Source: Pseudomonadota bacterium
GTDB taxonomy: Bacteria > Pseudomonadota > Gammaproteobacteria > Steroidobacterales > Woeseiaceae
Direction of reading: 5' to 3'
Assembly (NCBI GenBank): GCA_022563505.1
Contig: JADFNG010000007.1
Coordinates: 1-58,622, forward strand
Length of the DNA stretch: 58,622 nucleotides
Within the stretch, counting starts at the first letter, position 1. Every line of letters starts with the position of its first letter. The translations under genes and the position numbers were made by a program. Below are positions 8,514 to 18,756 of the stretch, one piece after another. The notes under the pieces are model-generated. The model saw only the letters and a program-made list of their open reading frames with translations. It searched no databases and was not told where the DNA came from.

Positions 8514-11500
8514 TTAGCCCGTTTGAGAAACCGCTGTCCCTTGTTGCCTGGCGGTACGCATTACCTTCCGTCCCCACGCCGATAAGGTATCAAAGTACGC
8601 ATACAACGCCGGCACAACCAGCAGCGACACGATGGTTGAAAACGCCAGGCCGCCAATGATGGCGCGTGCCATCGGAAAGTACGGCGGTCCGTCACCCCCG
8701 ACCTGGGTCGTGCCGACGGCGAGCGGCGCCAGCCCGACTATGGTCGTGGCAACCGTCATGAGAATCGGCCGTAATCGGTCGCGGCCCGCTTCGACGATGG
8801 CCTTGTTTCGAGCAACGCCGGCATTGCGCAAATTATTGATGTGATCGACGAGTACGATGCCATTGTTCACAACGACACCAATCAGAATCATGATGCCGAT
8901 CGATGCCATGAAGGAGAAAGTAGTGCCGGTGGCGGCGAAGAAGAGAAAGACGCCGAAGACAGAAAACACTATTGATCCGAGGATGATGGCAAAGGGAAAC
9001 AGGAGAGACTCGAACAGTGCTGCCATCACCAGGAAGATGCAGGCGATGCCGAGGAGAATGTTGGTTGCCATCATCTGCTGCGTTTCATCCTGGCGATCGA
9101 AACCGCGACCGAACTTCCATTTGTAGCCTGGCGGGAGTTGGAACTGGTCCATTAATTCTTTAACTATCGGCCGGACAGAGTCCAATGATGCGTCTTCTGC
9201 GATGTTGGCTGACAGGATGACCGCCGTCTGTCTGTCGGTACGGCGGATTGTGGCTGCCGAGAAGCCGACGCGGAAGTTGGCCACGGATCCGAGTGTGATG
9301 CGACGCCCGTCTTCGGTAAACAATGCCAATTCAGAGAGTTGTTCGATGGTTTGCTTGTCGCTGTCACGAAAGGCGAGACGAATTGCAATTTCGCCCGAAT
9401 CGCCCCGGAATTCGCGCAGGTTACGGCCTCGCATGGCGGTCGATATCGATTCGGCGATTTCAGTGGCGGTGAGTCCGACTGCGGCGGCGCGTACACGGTC
9501 CACGGTCACCTGTATTTCCCTTTCGCCTGACTGGCCATCCGAACGCACGTCTTCGAGGTCGTCGATGCTGGAGAGAATACGTACAACTTCAACGGCTATC
9601 TCGTTCAGGCGTGATGTGGAGTCACCTGAAATCTGCAGACTGAATCCTTCACCGCCACCTTGCTGGTTGAAATCGAAACTCGGCTTGCCAATGGCGATGA
9701 CGGGCAGGTTTTCCTTGATGCGCTCAATGACATCCCTGGTCGCCACTTTGGCGTCATCCTCTTCTGTGAGCAGAATGACACTTCCGGCAGTACCTTTCTC
9801 GTAGTAGCTGTAGACGGAGCGAATGTCGAATTCCTCCTGGTTGGCAAAGAGGTACTCTTCGATCGTATCGACGGCAGCTTCGACACGCTCCAGCGGATGC
9901 TGACCCTCAATGAAGTATTCTAGATACAGTCGTCGGCCAGCGTCTTGCGGGAAGGCATCGAACTTGACGAGATTGAGGATCAGCGGCGCAATGCCGATGA
10001 CGCAAATCAGAACGATACCGCCGAACGTTTTCCAGGGGCTCCGCAGTATCCACTCAAGGCTTCTGACATAGCGCGTGGTGAGCCTGGACATGAGTGCGCC
10101 ACTCCTGGCGGGCGGCGGTGCCTTAATTCGCGCTGCGAGCATGGGTACGAGTGTCTGTGCGATAAGCAGCGATGCGAGCAGGGCGACCATGATGGTTATG
10201 GATACGTGGGTCAGGAAAACAGTGATATCTGTTTGCGCGCCGAACATGAGGGGTGCGAATACGATAATGGTGGTGGCTGTGCCTGCGATCACGGCGAGAC
10301 CGACTTCCTTGACGCCTTTGTAAGTGGCTTCAAAGGGGTTGTCGGGATCCAGTGCGCGCTGGTGGAAGACGCTTTCGGTGACCACCACCGCGTTGTCGAC
10401 GAGCATGCCGACGGCAAGCATCAGGCCCATCATGGTCAACATGTTGAGGCTAAGACCGGCGAAGTAAAGCGCTCCCAGTGTGATCAGGAGGGAAAAGGGG
10501 ATCGACACGATGACGATGAGGGTGGTGGTTATTTGCCGCAGGAACAGGTACAGCACGGCAATGGCCAGCAGAGCACCGATCAGTCCTGCACTGAGAAGGT
10601 CTGCCAGAGATTCCTTGACGTCGTCACCCTGGTTGTCCAGTGCGAATATCTTGATGCCCTGCATTTGCGGTAGTTTGCCGATCTCAACGACTTCTGCCAT
10701 GACCCGATCGGTGACATCGACCATGTTGGCGCCAGTGGATTTGCTGACGGCGACGCCGATGGCATAGTTGCGATCCAGGTGCCGCCCGTAGTCTCTGTCG
10801 GGGCTGCGCATCTCAACATCGGCGATGTCACGCAGGCGGATATTCTTGTCATTAATGACGAGGTTTCGAACGTCGTCTATGGACTTGAACTCACCCTTGG
10901 GCCGGATGCTGAAACGCTGGCCATTGTCGGTAATGCGTCCCGCACTGACGGCAAAATTGCTGCGATCGAGAATATCCAGATCCTTGATGCTGATGCCGAG
11001 GGCTGCCATCTTGTCGGCATTGAGGAGTATGCGGATTTCCCGCGGATCCACGCCTTGCAGCGAGACTTGTGAAACCCCCTCTATACGTTCGATACGGCGT
11101 TTCAGGAGGCGGTCGAGCATTTCATAACTGGCCGCCAGATCCCGATCGCTGGAGATGCGTAACTGCAATATCGGTTGATCGCCGAGCGAGCCGGTAAAAA
11201 TGAGAACGCGTCGAATATCGGCCGGTAGCTCGTGGCGAATACCATCGACTTTGGCTCGCGCCTCAATGCCTTTCACGCCCATGCTTTGATCCCAGCCAAA
11301 CTGCAGAAAAATCTGCGACATATTGTCGGTTGATGAGGAAAACATGGTTTCGACGCCGGTGAGGGTGGCGAGCGCTTCCTCGACCGGGCGGGTAATCAGG
11401 CGCTCGATTTCTTCCGGCGTCGAACCCTGATACGGGATCTGGATGAAGATGCCTGGGAACTCAATGTCCGGAAATTTTTCCAGCGGCAGCAGGCGCGATG

Positions 11501-11582
11501 CGATCAAGCCGATGAGTGCCAGCGCGACGAAAAAAACGAAGGTCGTGATGGGTCGTCGCAGTGCAATTTCAGTGTGTATCAT
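8514..11582 (-). CDS. RND efflux permease (second of the operon)
   Basis: A 1022-residue inner-membrane proton-driven exporter of the AcrB/HAE-1 type. It has the usual plan: a helix at the N-terminus, a large periplasmic loop, six helices, a second large loop and six more helices. GLMLAVGMLVDNAVVVTE in the fourth helix carries the proton-relay Asp, and IGVVVNNGIVLVDHINNLR is the matching stretch of the second half. The start is set at the ATG at 11582, two bases after the TGA of the upstream permease; a longer frame to 11639 would overlap that gene by 55 bp and adds no conserved sequence. Last gene of a four-gene operon, so it should share the adaptors encoded upstream. Confidence 0.93.
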   Translation of the reverse strand: MIHTEIALRRPITTFVFFVALALIGLIASRLLPLEKFPDIEFPGIFIQIPYQGSTPEEIERLITRPVEEALATLTGVETMFSSSTDNMSQIFLQFGWDQSMGVKGIEARAKVDGIRHELPADIRRVLIFTGSLGDQPILQLRISSDRDLAASYEMLDRLLKRRIERIEGVSQVSLQGVDPREIRILLNADKMAALGISIKDLDILDRSNFAVSAGRITDNGQRFSIRPKGEFKSIDDVRNLVINDKNIRLRDIADVEMRSPDRDYGRHLDRNYAIGVAVSKSTGANMVDVTDRVMAEVVEIGKLPQMQGIKIFALDNQGDDVKESLADLLSAGLIGALLAIAVLYLFLRQITTTLIVIVSIPFSLLITLGALYFAGLSLNMLTMMGLMLAVGMLVDNAVVVTESVFHQRALDPDNPFEATYKGVKEVGLAVIAGTATTIIVFAPLMFGAQTDITVFLTHVSITIMVALLASLLIAQTLVPMLAARIKAPPPARSGALMSRLTTRYVRSLEWILRSPWKTFGGIVLICVIGIAPLILNLVKFDAFPQDAGRRLYLEYFIEGQHPLERVEAAVDTIEEYLFANQEEFDIRSVYSYYEKGTAGSVILLTEEDDAKVATRDVIERIKENLPVIAIGKPSFDFNQQGGGEGFSLQISGDSTSRLNEIAVEVVRILSSIDDLEDVRSDGQSGEREIQVTVDRVRAAAVGLTATEIAESISTAMRGRNLREFRGDSGEIAIRLAFRDSDKQTIEQLSELALFTEDGRRITLGSVANFRVGFSAATIRRTDRQTAVILSANIAEDASLDSVRPIVKELMDQFQLPPGYKWKFGRGFDRQDETQQMMATNILLGIACIFLVMAALFESLLFPFAIILGSIVFSVFGVFLFFAATGTTFSFMASIGIMILIGVVVNNGIVLVDHINNLRNAGVARNKAIVEAGRDRLRPILMTVATTIVGLAPLAVGTTQVGGDGPPYFPMARAIIGGLAFSTIVSLLVVPALYAYFDTLSAWGRKVMRTARQQGTAVSQTG

Positions 11583-11584
11583 GG

Positions 11585-14500
11585 TCAGGATGGCGCGTTG
11601 ACGGCCACGGCCTGGATCGACGGATTCGTGGTGGGCCATTTCTTGCGATCCAGGAGTGAATACACAACAGGAATTACCACGAGTGTCAGCAGCGTCGAGA
11701 CCAGCAATCCGCCAATCACTGTGATAGCCATTGGTGTGCGCACTTCCGCACCTTCACCGAAACCAATTGCCATCGGCAACAAGCCTAACGCGGTGGTCAG
11801 CGTCGTCATCACAATGGGCCTGAGCCGGATACTGCCGGCTGCCATGATGGCGGCCGTCTTCTCCATGCCCTGTGCACGTAGCTGATTGATGAGGTCAACG
11901 AGAATAATGGCATTGTTGACGACGATTCCGGCCAGCATGATGACACCAACGAAAGCAATGACGTTGATTGTTGTGCCTGTCATGAACAGGGCAAGGACTG
12001 CACCGACCAGGGCAAGCGGGATGGTAAACAAAATGACCAGTGGGTGAAGCAGCGATTCGAACTGCGATGCCATGACCAGGTAGACGAGAAATACAGCCAG
12101 CGCCAACGCGAATTGCATTGACCTGAATGAGTCCTGCATTTCCTGGTTCTGCCCCGAGACCGATGCGGTTATGCCTGCAGGCATTGCGGTTTTATCGATA
12201 ATCGCCTGTGCCACCACGACCGCCGCACCCAGGTCCCCGTACGCGATATTTGCCGAGATAATGGCAACTCTTTGCTGTGCAATGCGGCGAACTTCTGCCG
12301 GTCCTTGCGCGATTTGAATTTCAGCAACGGCCTCCAGTGTTACGGGGCGTTCCGCCGCCGGGTTGACGATCAGGTTTCTGATATCGTCGATGCTGGCATT
12401 TCGAGTGTCGACACTGCGCACCATCACATCAATTTTTTTGTCTTGCCAGGTATAGCGTGTTGCCAATTCGCCGCGAACGTTGGCAACCACACGGTCTGCG
12501 ATGTCGCGGACCGTGAGGCCTAGCTGCGCGGCGCGCTCCTGGTCAAAAAGAATCTGAATTTCGGGGTTACCCTGCTCTATCGTCGATTTGATGTCAGTGA
12601 AGCGGCCGGATGCGGCCATCTTGCCGATGATGACCTGATTGGCATTAGCGAGTCCGGCCAGGTTGAAGCCGGCGATCTCAATCTGCAGCGGCGCGGCGAA
12701 GCTCATCAATGCCGGCCTGCTGAATTCGTATTGCACGCCCGGCAACTGCGACAGTTCCGCTCGCATGGCGTCCATGACAAGATTTTCGTCGGCGCGTCCG
12801 GCACCGGGCAGCAAGGCGATACTCAGTGTGCCGGTATTTTCGCCAGAGTCGACCGGGTTCGCATCGAGGCGATTACCGGTTCCGGCAACCGAGTAGCTGA
12901 GCGCTACATTGTCGATACGGTCCGCCACACTCTGCGCCGCCTGGATTGCGTCATCCGTTTTGCTCAGTGGAGTGCCGGGGGACAGTCGCAGATCGAGATT
13001 AAATTCGCCCTGCGACAGCTGCGGGATTAACTCCGTTCCCAGCCGCGGCACGAGTGACATCGTGGCGGCGAAAATCACAGCGGCTCCCAGGACGACGATG
13101 CCTCGGTGCCCCAGAGACCATGCGAGGATCGGCTCGTAGCGCGCAGCGACGATCTTGTACAGCCGCTGCAACACCCAGGTTGGAACCCACAGGATCACCC
13201 AGAAAACCCGTTTGACCCACATGAATATGAAAGCAAACGCGCGTACGACCCGCGCCATCAGTCTTGTGAACCAGCCAGCCGGCGTTTCCTCGACGCCCTC
13301 TTCCACGTATCGGGCTCCTGCACCGAGTGCCGCCAGCATCGGGATTAACGTTAATGCAACGATGAGAGAAAAAACCAGTGCAAAAGTTACGGTCAGTGCT
13401 TGATCCCGAAAGAGCTGGCCGGCAACGCCGCTGATGAAAACCATGGGAAAGAACACCGCGATCGTTGTCAGCGTTGAGGCGATCACAGCGGTGGAAACTT
13501 CGGCGGTGCCATTGCGCGCGGCATCCAGAGAGTTTTGTCCCTGTTCTTTTTTGCGCACGATATTCTCGAGCACGACAATCGCGTTATCCACCAACATACC
13601 CACCGCCAGCGCCACGCCACCGAGTGACATGATATTGAGTGACACATCGTTGCTGTACATCAGTAGAAAAGTGCCGATCACGGATACGGGAATGGCGATT
13701 GCGATAATGGCCGTTGCGCGTGAGTCACGCAGAAAACCGTACAGCACCATGATTGCCAGCAAGCCGCCGACAAACGCAGCGGAAGTCACCTGGCTTATTG
13801 CGGCACTGATGAACTTTGACTGATCGTAAATCTTTATCAGTTCAATATTGTCCGGAAGTGATTCCCGGATCTGCTCAAGACGTCTGTCGATGCGCCTGGC
13901 CACCTGCACCGTATTGCCGTCCCCTTCCTTGTAGACTGCCAGCTCGACAGATTCGTTTCCGTTGACACGGGTGATTGCTTCGCGCTCTTTGTAACCGCGC
14001 GTAACGGTTGCAACATCCCGCAGGTAGACCGGTCTGTCGGCCACAGTTGCTACGATCGCATCGGCAAACTCTTCAACGGTCTGAAATTCGTTGATCGTAC
14101 GGACGAGAAAGCGTTGACTGCCGTCTTCGAGGCGGCCACCCGACAAGTTGACGTTTTCAGCGCGAATTCGCTGTGCGATCTGATCGATACTGATTCCCAA
14201 TTGCGACAGTTTTTGCTGGTCTACATGAATCTGAATTTCGTCTTCGAGGCCGCCGCTTACTTTCACCGCCGCGGTTCCCTCCTCAGCTTCGAGGTCGGTT
14301 TTGATGCGATCCTCGGCGAGGTGTCGCAGCGCTTTCAGAGTCGCTTCAACGGTGCTCGCATCTGCCGCCTTGTCACCCTCCTTGTGCAACAGGCCGAGTC
14401 GCATGATGGGTTCTGAAGACGGATCAAATCTTAGCAACAAGGGGCGACTGGCCTCGAGCGGTAACTCAATGATGTCAATTTTTTCCCGTACGTCGACACC

Positions 14501-14815
14501 GGCCATGTCCATATCGGTACCCCAGAGAAACTCCAGCGTCACATCCGACTGGCCGGAACGTGATACTGATCGAACGAGGCGCACGTTGCGGATGACGCCA
14601 ACCGCTTCCTCAATGGGCTTGGTCAGCAGATTTTCGACTTCAATCGGCGCCGCTCCGGTCAGTTCTGTGCGAATCGTGACGGTTGGGTAGGAAATATCCG
14701 GCAGAAGATTCACGCTCAAGCGAGATAGCGAAACGAGCCCGAACAACATGATGGCGACGGTAAACATGACGATGGTGACACGTCGTTCTGTTGCGATTTC
14801 GATTAGACGTCGCAT
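11585..14815 (-). CDS. RND efflux permease (first of the operon)
   Basis: A 1076-residue RND exporter with N-terminus MRRLIEIATERRVTIVMF, LSVNLLPDISYPTVTI after the first helix, GGVALAVGMLVDNAIVVLENI in the fourth helix and GIVVNNAIILVDLINQLR in the second half. A cytoplasmic insert around residues 500-540 (EEGVEETPAGWFTRLMARVV) is slightly longer than usual. It follows the adaptor gene after 20 bp and ends two bases before the second permease, so translation is coupled. Two different permeases side by side suggest a heteromultimeric pump of the MdtBC kind or two pumps sharing adaptors; which one cannot be told. No TolC-type outer-membrane channel gene is nearby. Confidence 0.93.
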   Translation of the reverse strand: MRRLIEIATERRVTIVMFTVAIMLFGLVSLSRLSVNLLPDISYPTVTIRTELTGAAPIEVENLLTKPIEEAVGVIRNVRLVRSVSRSGQSDVTLEFLWGTDMDMAGVDVREKIDIIELPLEASRPLLLRFDPSSEPIMRLGLLHKEGDKAADASTVEATLKALRHLAEDRIKTDLEAEEGTAAVKVSGGLEDEIQIHVDQQKLSQLGISIDQIAQRIRAENVNLSGGRLEDGSQRFLVRTINEFQTVEEFADAIVATVADRPVYLRDVATVTRGYKEREAITRVNGNESVELAVYKEGDGNTVQVARRIDRRLEQIRESLPDNIELIKIYDQSKFISAAISQVTSAAFVGGLLAIMVLYGFLRDSRATAIIAIAIPVSVIGTFLLMYSNDVSLNIMSLGGVALAVGMLVDNAIVVLENIVRKKEQGQNSLDAARNGTAEVSTAVIASTLTTIAVFFPMVFISGVAGQLFRDQALTVTFALVFSLIVALTLIPMLAALGAGARYVEEGVEETPAGWFTRLMARVVRAFAFIFMWVKRVFWVILWVPTWVLQRLYKIVAARYEPILAWSLGHRGIVVLGAAVIFAATMSLVPRLGTELIPQLSQGEFNLDLRLSPGTPLSKTDDAIQAAQSVADRIDNVALSYSVAGTGNRLDANPVDSGENTGTLSIALLPGAGRADENLVMDAMRAELSQLPGVQYEFSRPALMSFAAPLQIEIAGFNLAGLANANQVIIGKMAASGRFTDIKSTIEQGNPEIQILFDQERAAQLGLTVRDIADRVVANVRGELATRYTWQDKKIDVMVRSVDTRNASIDDIRNLIVNPAAERPVTLEAVAEIQIAQGPAEVRRIAQQRVAIISANIAYGDLGAAVVVAQAIIDKTAMPAGITASVSGQNQEMQDSFRSMQFALALAVFLVYLVMASQFESLLHPLVILFTIPLALVGAVLALFMTGTTINVIAFVGVIMLAGIVVNNAIILVDLINQLRAQGMEKTAAIMAAGSIRLRPIVMTTLTTALGLLPMAIGFGEGAEVRTPMAITVIGGLLVSTLLTLVVIPVVYSLLDRKKWPTTNPSIQAVAVNAPS

Positions 14816-14835
14816 GTTTTTACCTTTTGTTCCGG

Positions 14836-15930
14836 TTATTGAGCGTTTGACGGGGTAGTGTCCGCTGCGGGAGAGGGCGCATCCGGCAAATTGATAACGG
14901 ACACTTTCGTGCCGTTCTTCAGACCTGCCTGGCCAACAATCACAAATACTTCATCATCTGCCAGGCCCTCGAGCACTTCGACCTGGCCGGCCTCGGAATA
15001 ACCGGTCTGTATGACCCGCTTGCTGGCCACATCATCCTCGACGATGAACAGGATCGATGCACCGGCTTCCTCAATGATGGCGCCGCGCGGAATTTGCAGC
15101 GCGTCGGCATGCATGTCCGAAACAATGCTGATTCGTCCGAACATACCGGGTTTCAATCGCCGACCCGGATCCGTTACCTCAATGGTAATTTTGAAAGTGC
15201 CGGTCTGAGGATCGACGACAGGGCTGATTCGAGCGACGATTCCCGTGAATTGGGTGCCTTGCAGTGCGTCAATTGCCAGCAACGCTGCCTGTCCGGGCGC
15301 GAGGCGCTGATACTCGCGCTCGGGCACGTGCAAATAAGAAACGAGCGGTTCAAGGCTGGTTACCTGGAACGCAGGGGAATTAACGTCAATGGTATTGCCC
15401 ATTTTGATGAACCGCTCGGAAATCACGCCATTGATAGGGGCTCGAATCTCTGTGTAACTCAATTCCAGCCTGGCAAGATTGTGGCTGGCCTCGAGAGCTT
15501 CCGTTTCATACTGGATTTTCTCGAAGTCACCCGTGCTGATCAGACCCTTTTCCTTCAGGTCGATATTGCGTTGATAATCGCGCTTGAGTTTCTGCAGGTT
15601 CGCGTCCGATTGAGCAACTTCGAGCCGTAGCCGATCGCCGTCAAGCCTGGCCAGCACTTGGCCGGCAACCACGTTATCGCCTTCCTCAACCAGAATCTCG
15701 CGGACCTCGCCGCCGACTTTGGCAATGACTTCGGCATATTCGAAGGCTTCTATCGGTGCAGTGCCCGAGTAGGTCGAATAGATGTCGCCACGCGTTGCTT
15801 TTGCGATCTCTACCGGTATTGCGGGCGTTTCCTCTTCTTCTTCAAGGTCGCCGCCGGTTTCTCCGTCCTGGCTGCATGCAGCCAGGACGGCCGCGCTCAA
15901 AACCAATGCCGGCCAAAAATGCCTCGACAT
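14836..15930 (-). CDS. RND efflux periplasmic adaptor lipoprotein
   Basis: A 364-residue membrane-fusion protein with a lipoprotein signal ending VLAAC (Cys19). Next comes an acidic EEEEE linker, a lipoyl/barrel-sandwich half-motif (GGEVREILVEEGDNVVAGQVLARLDGD), a coiled-coil hairpin, the second half (YTEIRAPINGVISERFIKMGN) and beta-barrel/MP domains. The annotated frame can begin at a GTG at 15936, but the ATG at 15930 has AGGAG nine bases before it and is chosen. It links the permeases to an outer-membrane channel. It lies 56 bp after the other adaptor and 20 bp before the first permease. Confidence 0.92.
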   Translation of the reverse strand: MSRHFWPALVLSAAVLAACSQDGETGGDLEEEEETPAIPVEIAKATRGDIYSTYSGTAPIEAFEYAEVIAKVGGEVREILVEEGDNVVAGQVLARLDGDRLRLEVAQSDANLQKLKRDYQRNIDLKEKGLISTGDFEKIQYETEALEASHNLARLELSYTEIRAPINGVISERFIKMGNTIDVNSPAFQVTSLEPLVSYLHVPEREYQRLAPGQAALLAIDALQGTQFTGIVARISPVVDPQTGTFKITIEVTDPGRRLKPGMFGRISIVSDMHADALQIPRGAIIEEAGASILFIVEDDVASKRVIQTGYSEAGQVEVLEGLADDEVFVIVGQAGLKNGTKVSVINLPDAPSPAADTTPSNAQ

Positions 15931-15986
15931 AATCACTGTCTCCTGATGTTCCCCAATGTCCGTCCCAGACAGAGTATGTTTGTTCG

Positions 15987-17063
15987 TTAACCCCGGAAGT
16001 TTCCTTGTGCACGGATGCTTGCGAGCACACGACTGCCATCGCGCAGTCCACTGAGTCCGGTCACAACGATTTCATCGTTCTTATCCAGGCCGTTCAGCAC
16101 TTCCACGTTGCCGTCCGACTGGATGCCGGCTTGAATGGTTCGGCGGACAGCAGCGCCATCAATGACCACGTAGACCACCGTTTCGGTGTCTTCCCTGACA
16201 AGGGCCTCCACTGGAATAACCAGTGCATCGCTGTGTTTCTCGTACGCAATGGTGAAGCGAGCGAACATTCCCGGGGCCAGGCTTCCATCTTGATTATTGA
16301 TGTAGAGGGTGGCGCGAAACGTTCCGCTGCGCACGTCGATGGTCGGACTGATACGTGCGACGGTGGCACGAAAATGAATATCAGGCATGGCGTCAACAGT
16401 GACTGTGGCTTCATGGCCGGGAGAAAATTTGCTCAGTTCCGTTTGTGGAATATTGAGATAGGAGACCAGGCGAGATGTATCCGAGACTGTAAATGCAATT
16501 TCGCCGATTTCAATGTTTGTGCCTACATTGATGTCTCTCGATGAGACGACACCCGAAATCGTGGCGCGGATTTCGATGTAACTGTAGTTGAGGCACTTGA
16601 GTTTGTAGACTGCTCGCAGCGCTTGCCGATCGTATTTGAGACCATCGTAGGTCGTTGCGCTGACCAGTCCGCGTTCATGCAGGTTTGCCAGCCGGTCATA
16701 TTCACGACTCATCTTCTCGAGATTGGCTTGCGCTTGAAGCATCTCGAGGCGTAAACGATCGCCGTCGAGGCGGGCGAGAATTTGTCCCTTGCTAACCTCA
16801 TCGCCTTCTTCCACCAGTATTTCGACAACCTGTCCGGCGACTCGGGCGAGTATCGGCGCTTCTGCATCCGCTGCGATGGCCGCGGCAGTCTTGTAGGCTG
16901 CAAATATGTCCATGGTCTCCGGGGTGGTTACCAGTACCGGCAGCGGCGCTGGCAATACAGTCTCATTGACGCTGTCAACACTGGCTTCAATTGGGTCACA
17001 GCCGCTTGCAGCGACTGAGAAGATGGCAACAAGTGCTATGCCCGCTAATTTGTGTGTGTTCAT
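15987..17063 (-). CDS. RND efflux periplasmic adaptor lipoprotein
   Basis: A 358-residue membrane-fusion protein and the first gene of the RND operon. The signal ends VAASGC (Cys22), so it should be a lipoprotein. Lipoyl half-motifs are GQVVEILVEEGDEVSKGQILARLDGD, split as GQVVEILVEEGD and KGQILARLDGD, and YIEIRATISGVVSSRDINVG. It is clearly a paralogue of the next adaptor, with the same hairpin length. The ATG at 17063 is preferred over an upstream TTG. A promoter and inverted repeat lie 50-80 bp upstream. Confidence 0.92.
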   Translation of the reverse strand: MNTHKLAGIALVAIFSVAASGCDPIEASVDSVNETVLPAPLPVLVTTPETMDIFAAYKTAAAIAADAEAPILARVAGQVVEILVEEGDEVSKGQILARLDGDRLRLEMLQAQANLEKMSREYDRLANLHERGLVSATTYDGLKYDRQALRAVYKLKCLNYSYIEIRATISGVVSSRDINVGTNIEIGEIAFTVSDTSRLVSYLNIPQTELSKFSPGHEATVTVDAMPDIHFRATVARISPTIDVRSGTFRATLYINNQDGSLAPGMFARFTIAYEKHSDALVIPVEALVREDTETVVYVVIDGAAVRRTIQAGIQSDGNVEVLNGLDKNDEIVVTGLSGLRDGSRVLASIRAQGNFRG

Positions 17064-17103
17064 TTGGTCACCCAATGCTGCTCATTTGTCTGTAGGTATA
17101 CTG

Positions 17104-17143
17104 GTGTTGTAGTTAAGTATAACACTAGATAACTGTAACGCAA
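17104..17143 (-). promoter_or_regulatory. promoter and operator-like repeat of RND operon
   Basis: On the minus strand a TATACT -10 (17116-17121) stands 16 bp after a TTGCGT -35 (17138-17143). An imperfect inverted repeat, GTGTTGTA - 6 bp - TATAACAC on the plus strand (17104-17125, 7 of 8 positions paired), covers the -10. This is where a TetR- or MarR-type repressor would sit, but no regulator gene is adjacent. The rest of the gap up to 17397 holds no gene; it contains a perfect hairpin GCAGCGG-TGAT-CCGCTGC (17283-17300) without a T-run, about 100 bp past the FAD oxidase stop. Confidence 0.5.
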
Positions 17144-17397
17144 ATAACCATTCAATATTTTGCACTTAAATTTCGGAAAACGTATAAAAAACCATAAGTT
17201 GCGCGATCATGGTTAATGGAAGGTGGTGATTTGAATTGATCATGCTGACCGAAAAATGCCCTTCTTGAGCAATTTTCGACTTGCAGCGGTGATCCGCTGC
17301 GTGCGGATTTCCCTCTCAACCATTAGATGCGTGGCAGCGGGAATTGGTTGCGCTGGCGGCGAGATTGGCTTTATTGAGCGTCTACGGGATGATCCGG

Positions 17398-18756
17398 TCA
17401 GAGGAAATACTGCGACAGGAAAGGGTTCATCATCCGTCGGTCCGGGTCGATTTGACGCCGTACCTTGCGAAAGTATTCCAGTCTTGTAGTGAAAATTGAC
17501 TTTGTATAGGCCAGGTCAACTTCCCTCGTCTGATTAAAAACCGGGGAAGCACCCCAGTGTTTGGCAAAGTCGCCAAAATCAATGGCGAAATTGTCCCAGC
17601 CTGTTTTTTGTGTCGACATTGCACGCAATGCGATCATCGGTTCGTCGAACGACGGCGATAATACGGCCGATCGGTCGCGACTTAGCCGATAGCCGACCGT
17701 CGGCATATCGCAGCGAAAACCACTCTCGTCTCGAATGCGGACGCAAAAATCTTTATACGCCTGAATGATGATCGAGAAATCCGCAGCCGGGAAAAACCAG
17801 GTGGAGTATTGCAACGAGCTGCTGCTGCCACGTCCACACGATTGCGCGGTTGCCATGCTGCCGCTTGAGACGAGTCGGCTACTGACAAGCCCTTGCGTTA
17901 ACTGGCTCAGCTTGTCGATGAGTCGGTAACGAACTCCCGCTGCGGGAATGATGCGGTGCAACGATTTGAATACACGGGGCAGCACTGTGCTCTCTCCCCA
18001 GTCTTTGATTTTCCATGGAATATTTGCCGTTGCCCGGGCGTTGACATCGAACCGTCTGAGATCCAGGTATACGGCATCACTGAAGGGCAAAAACAGGAAG
18101 CGCATGCCCGCGTTGGTGCGTACCAGCGAGTCGATCGCCTTGGCGAACTGCGCGAGAGAGCAACGCCGGTGGCTTGCGCTGAAGCCGGTAATCGGGCGCG
18201 CTTTCAGGGTCAGTTCATAGATCACCCCCAGCATGCCGTAACTAAGGCGAAAAACATTCAGCAGCGATTTCTGTCCGCTGCCGACATCGAGCAGGTTGCC
18301 GGTTGGCGTGACCAGCTTCATGGAGATGACCTGTGCCGCGAACAGTCCATGATTCGATCCAATGGCAGGACCGTTGCACCCGCCTGCGACCGCGCCTCCA
18401 ACCGTCCGACTCACCAGGTCGTGACTGCCGTCGAGTTCCATTCCTCGCGCGGCCAGCGCGTGTGATAACTGACCCAGTCGGACGCCCGCCTGTACGGTGA
18501 CCTGCCCGGCAGCAACATCAATGTTGATGATTTCATTGAACGCCGTCATATCAATGACAGTACCGACTGAAGAGCTGTTGCATTCCGTTGCTGCGGTATC
18601 GGCGCCCATCGGGCGAAACGGCGGCAAGTGGGGCGAGTCCGGATTGAGGATACGTTGCAGGTCTTTAAGTTTTTGGGGATATAAAACTACCGGCCCGTCG
18701 GTTGGCCGAAGGCGGTAACGGCCTGATTTGCGCAAGCTTGCAGCGGTAACTGACAT
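17398..18756 (-). CDS. FAD-linked oxidase (PCMH/ALO type)
   Basis: A 452-residue flavoprotein. Residues from about 15 to 190 form a PCMH FAD-binding domain (QAGVRLGQLSHALAARGMEL, SRTVGGAVAGGCNGP). The C-terminus ends FRKVRRQIDPDRRMMNPFLSQYFL, split as FRKVRRQIDPDRRMMNPF, as in aldonolactone/sugar oxidases of the D-arabinono-1,4-lactone oxidase group. It would oxidise an alcohol or lactone with FAD; the substrate is unknown. No signal peptide. The start is the ATG at 18756, four bases after GGAGG; the frame also opens at 18849, but those extra 31 residues match no domain. It stands alone, with a c-di-GMP-I riboswitch in its leader. Confidence 0.85.
   Translation of the reverse strand: MSVTAASLRKSGRYRLRPTDGPVVLYPQKLKDLQRILNPDSPHLPPFRPMGADTAATECNSSSVGTVIDMTAFNEIINIDVAAGQVTVQAGVRLGQLSHALAARGMELDGSHDLVSRTVGGAVAGGCNGPAIGSNHGLFAAQVISMKLVTPTGNLLDVGSGQKSLLNVFRLSYGMLGVIYELTLKARPITGFSASHRRCSLAQFAKAIDSLVRTNAGMRFLFLPFSDAVYLDLRRFDVNARATANIPWKIKDWGESTVLPRVFKSLHRIIPAAGVRYRLIDKLSQLTQGLVSSRLVSSGSMATAQSCGRGSSSSLQYSTWFFPAADFSIIIQAYKDFCVRIRDESGFRCDMPTVGYRLSRDRSAVLSPSFDEPMIALRAMSTQKTGWDNFAIDFGDFAKHWGASPVFNQTREVDLAYTKSIFTTRLEYFRKVRRQIDPDRRMMNPFLSQYFL

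Noticed and set aside
9945-10673. 242-codon plus-strand open frame inside the RND permease
   Set aside because: Antisense shadow of a strongly conserved permease; composition is odd (many Cys, His, Gly) and no motif is recognisable.
17283-17300. Perfect hairpin GCAGCGG-TGAT-CCGCTGC as terminator of the FAD oxidase
   Set aside because: It is about 100 bp past the stop and no T-run follows on either strand; kept only as a note.
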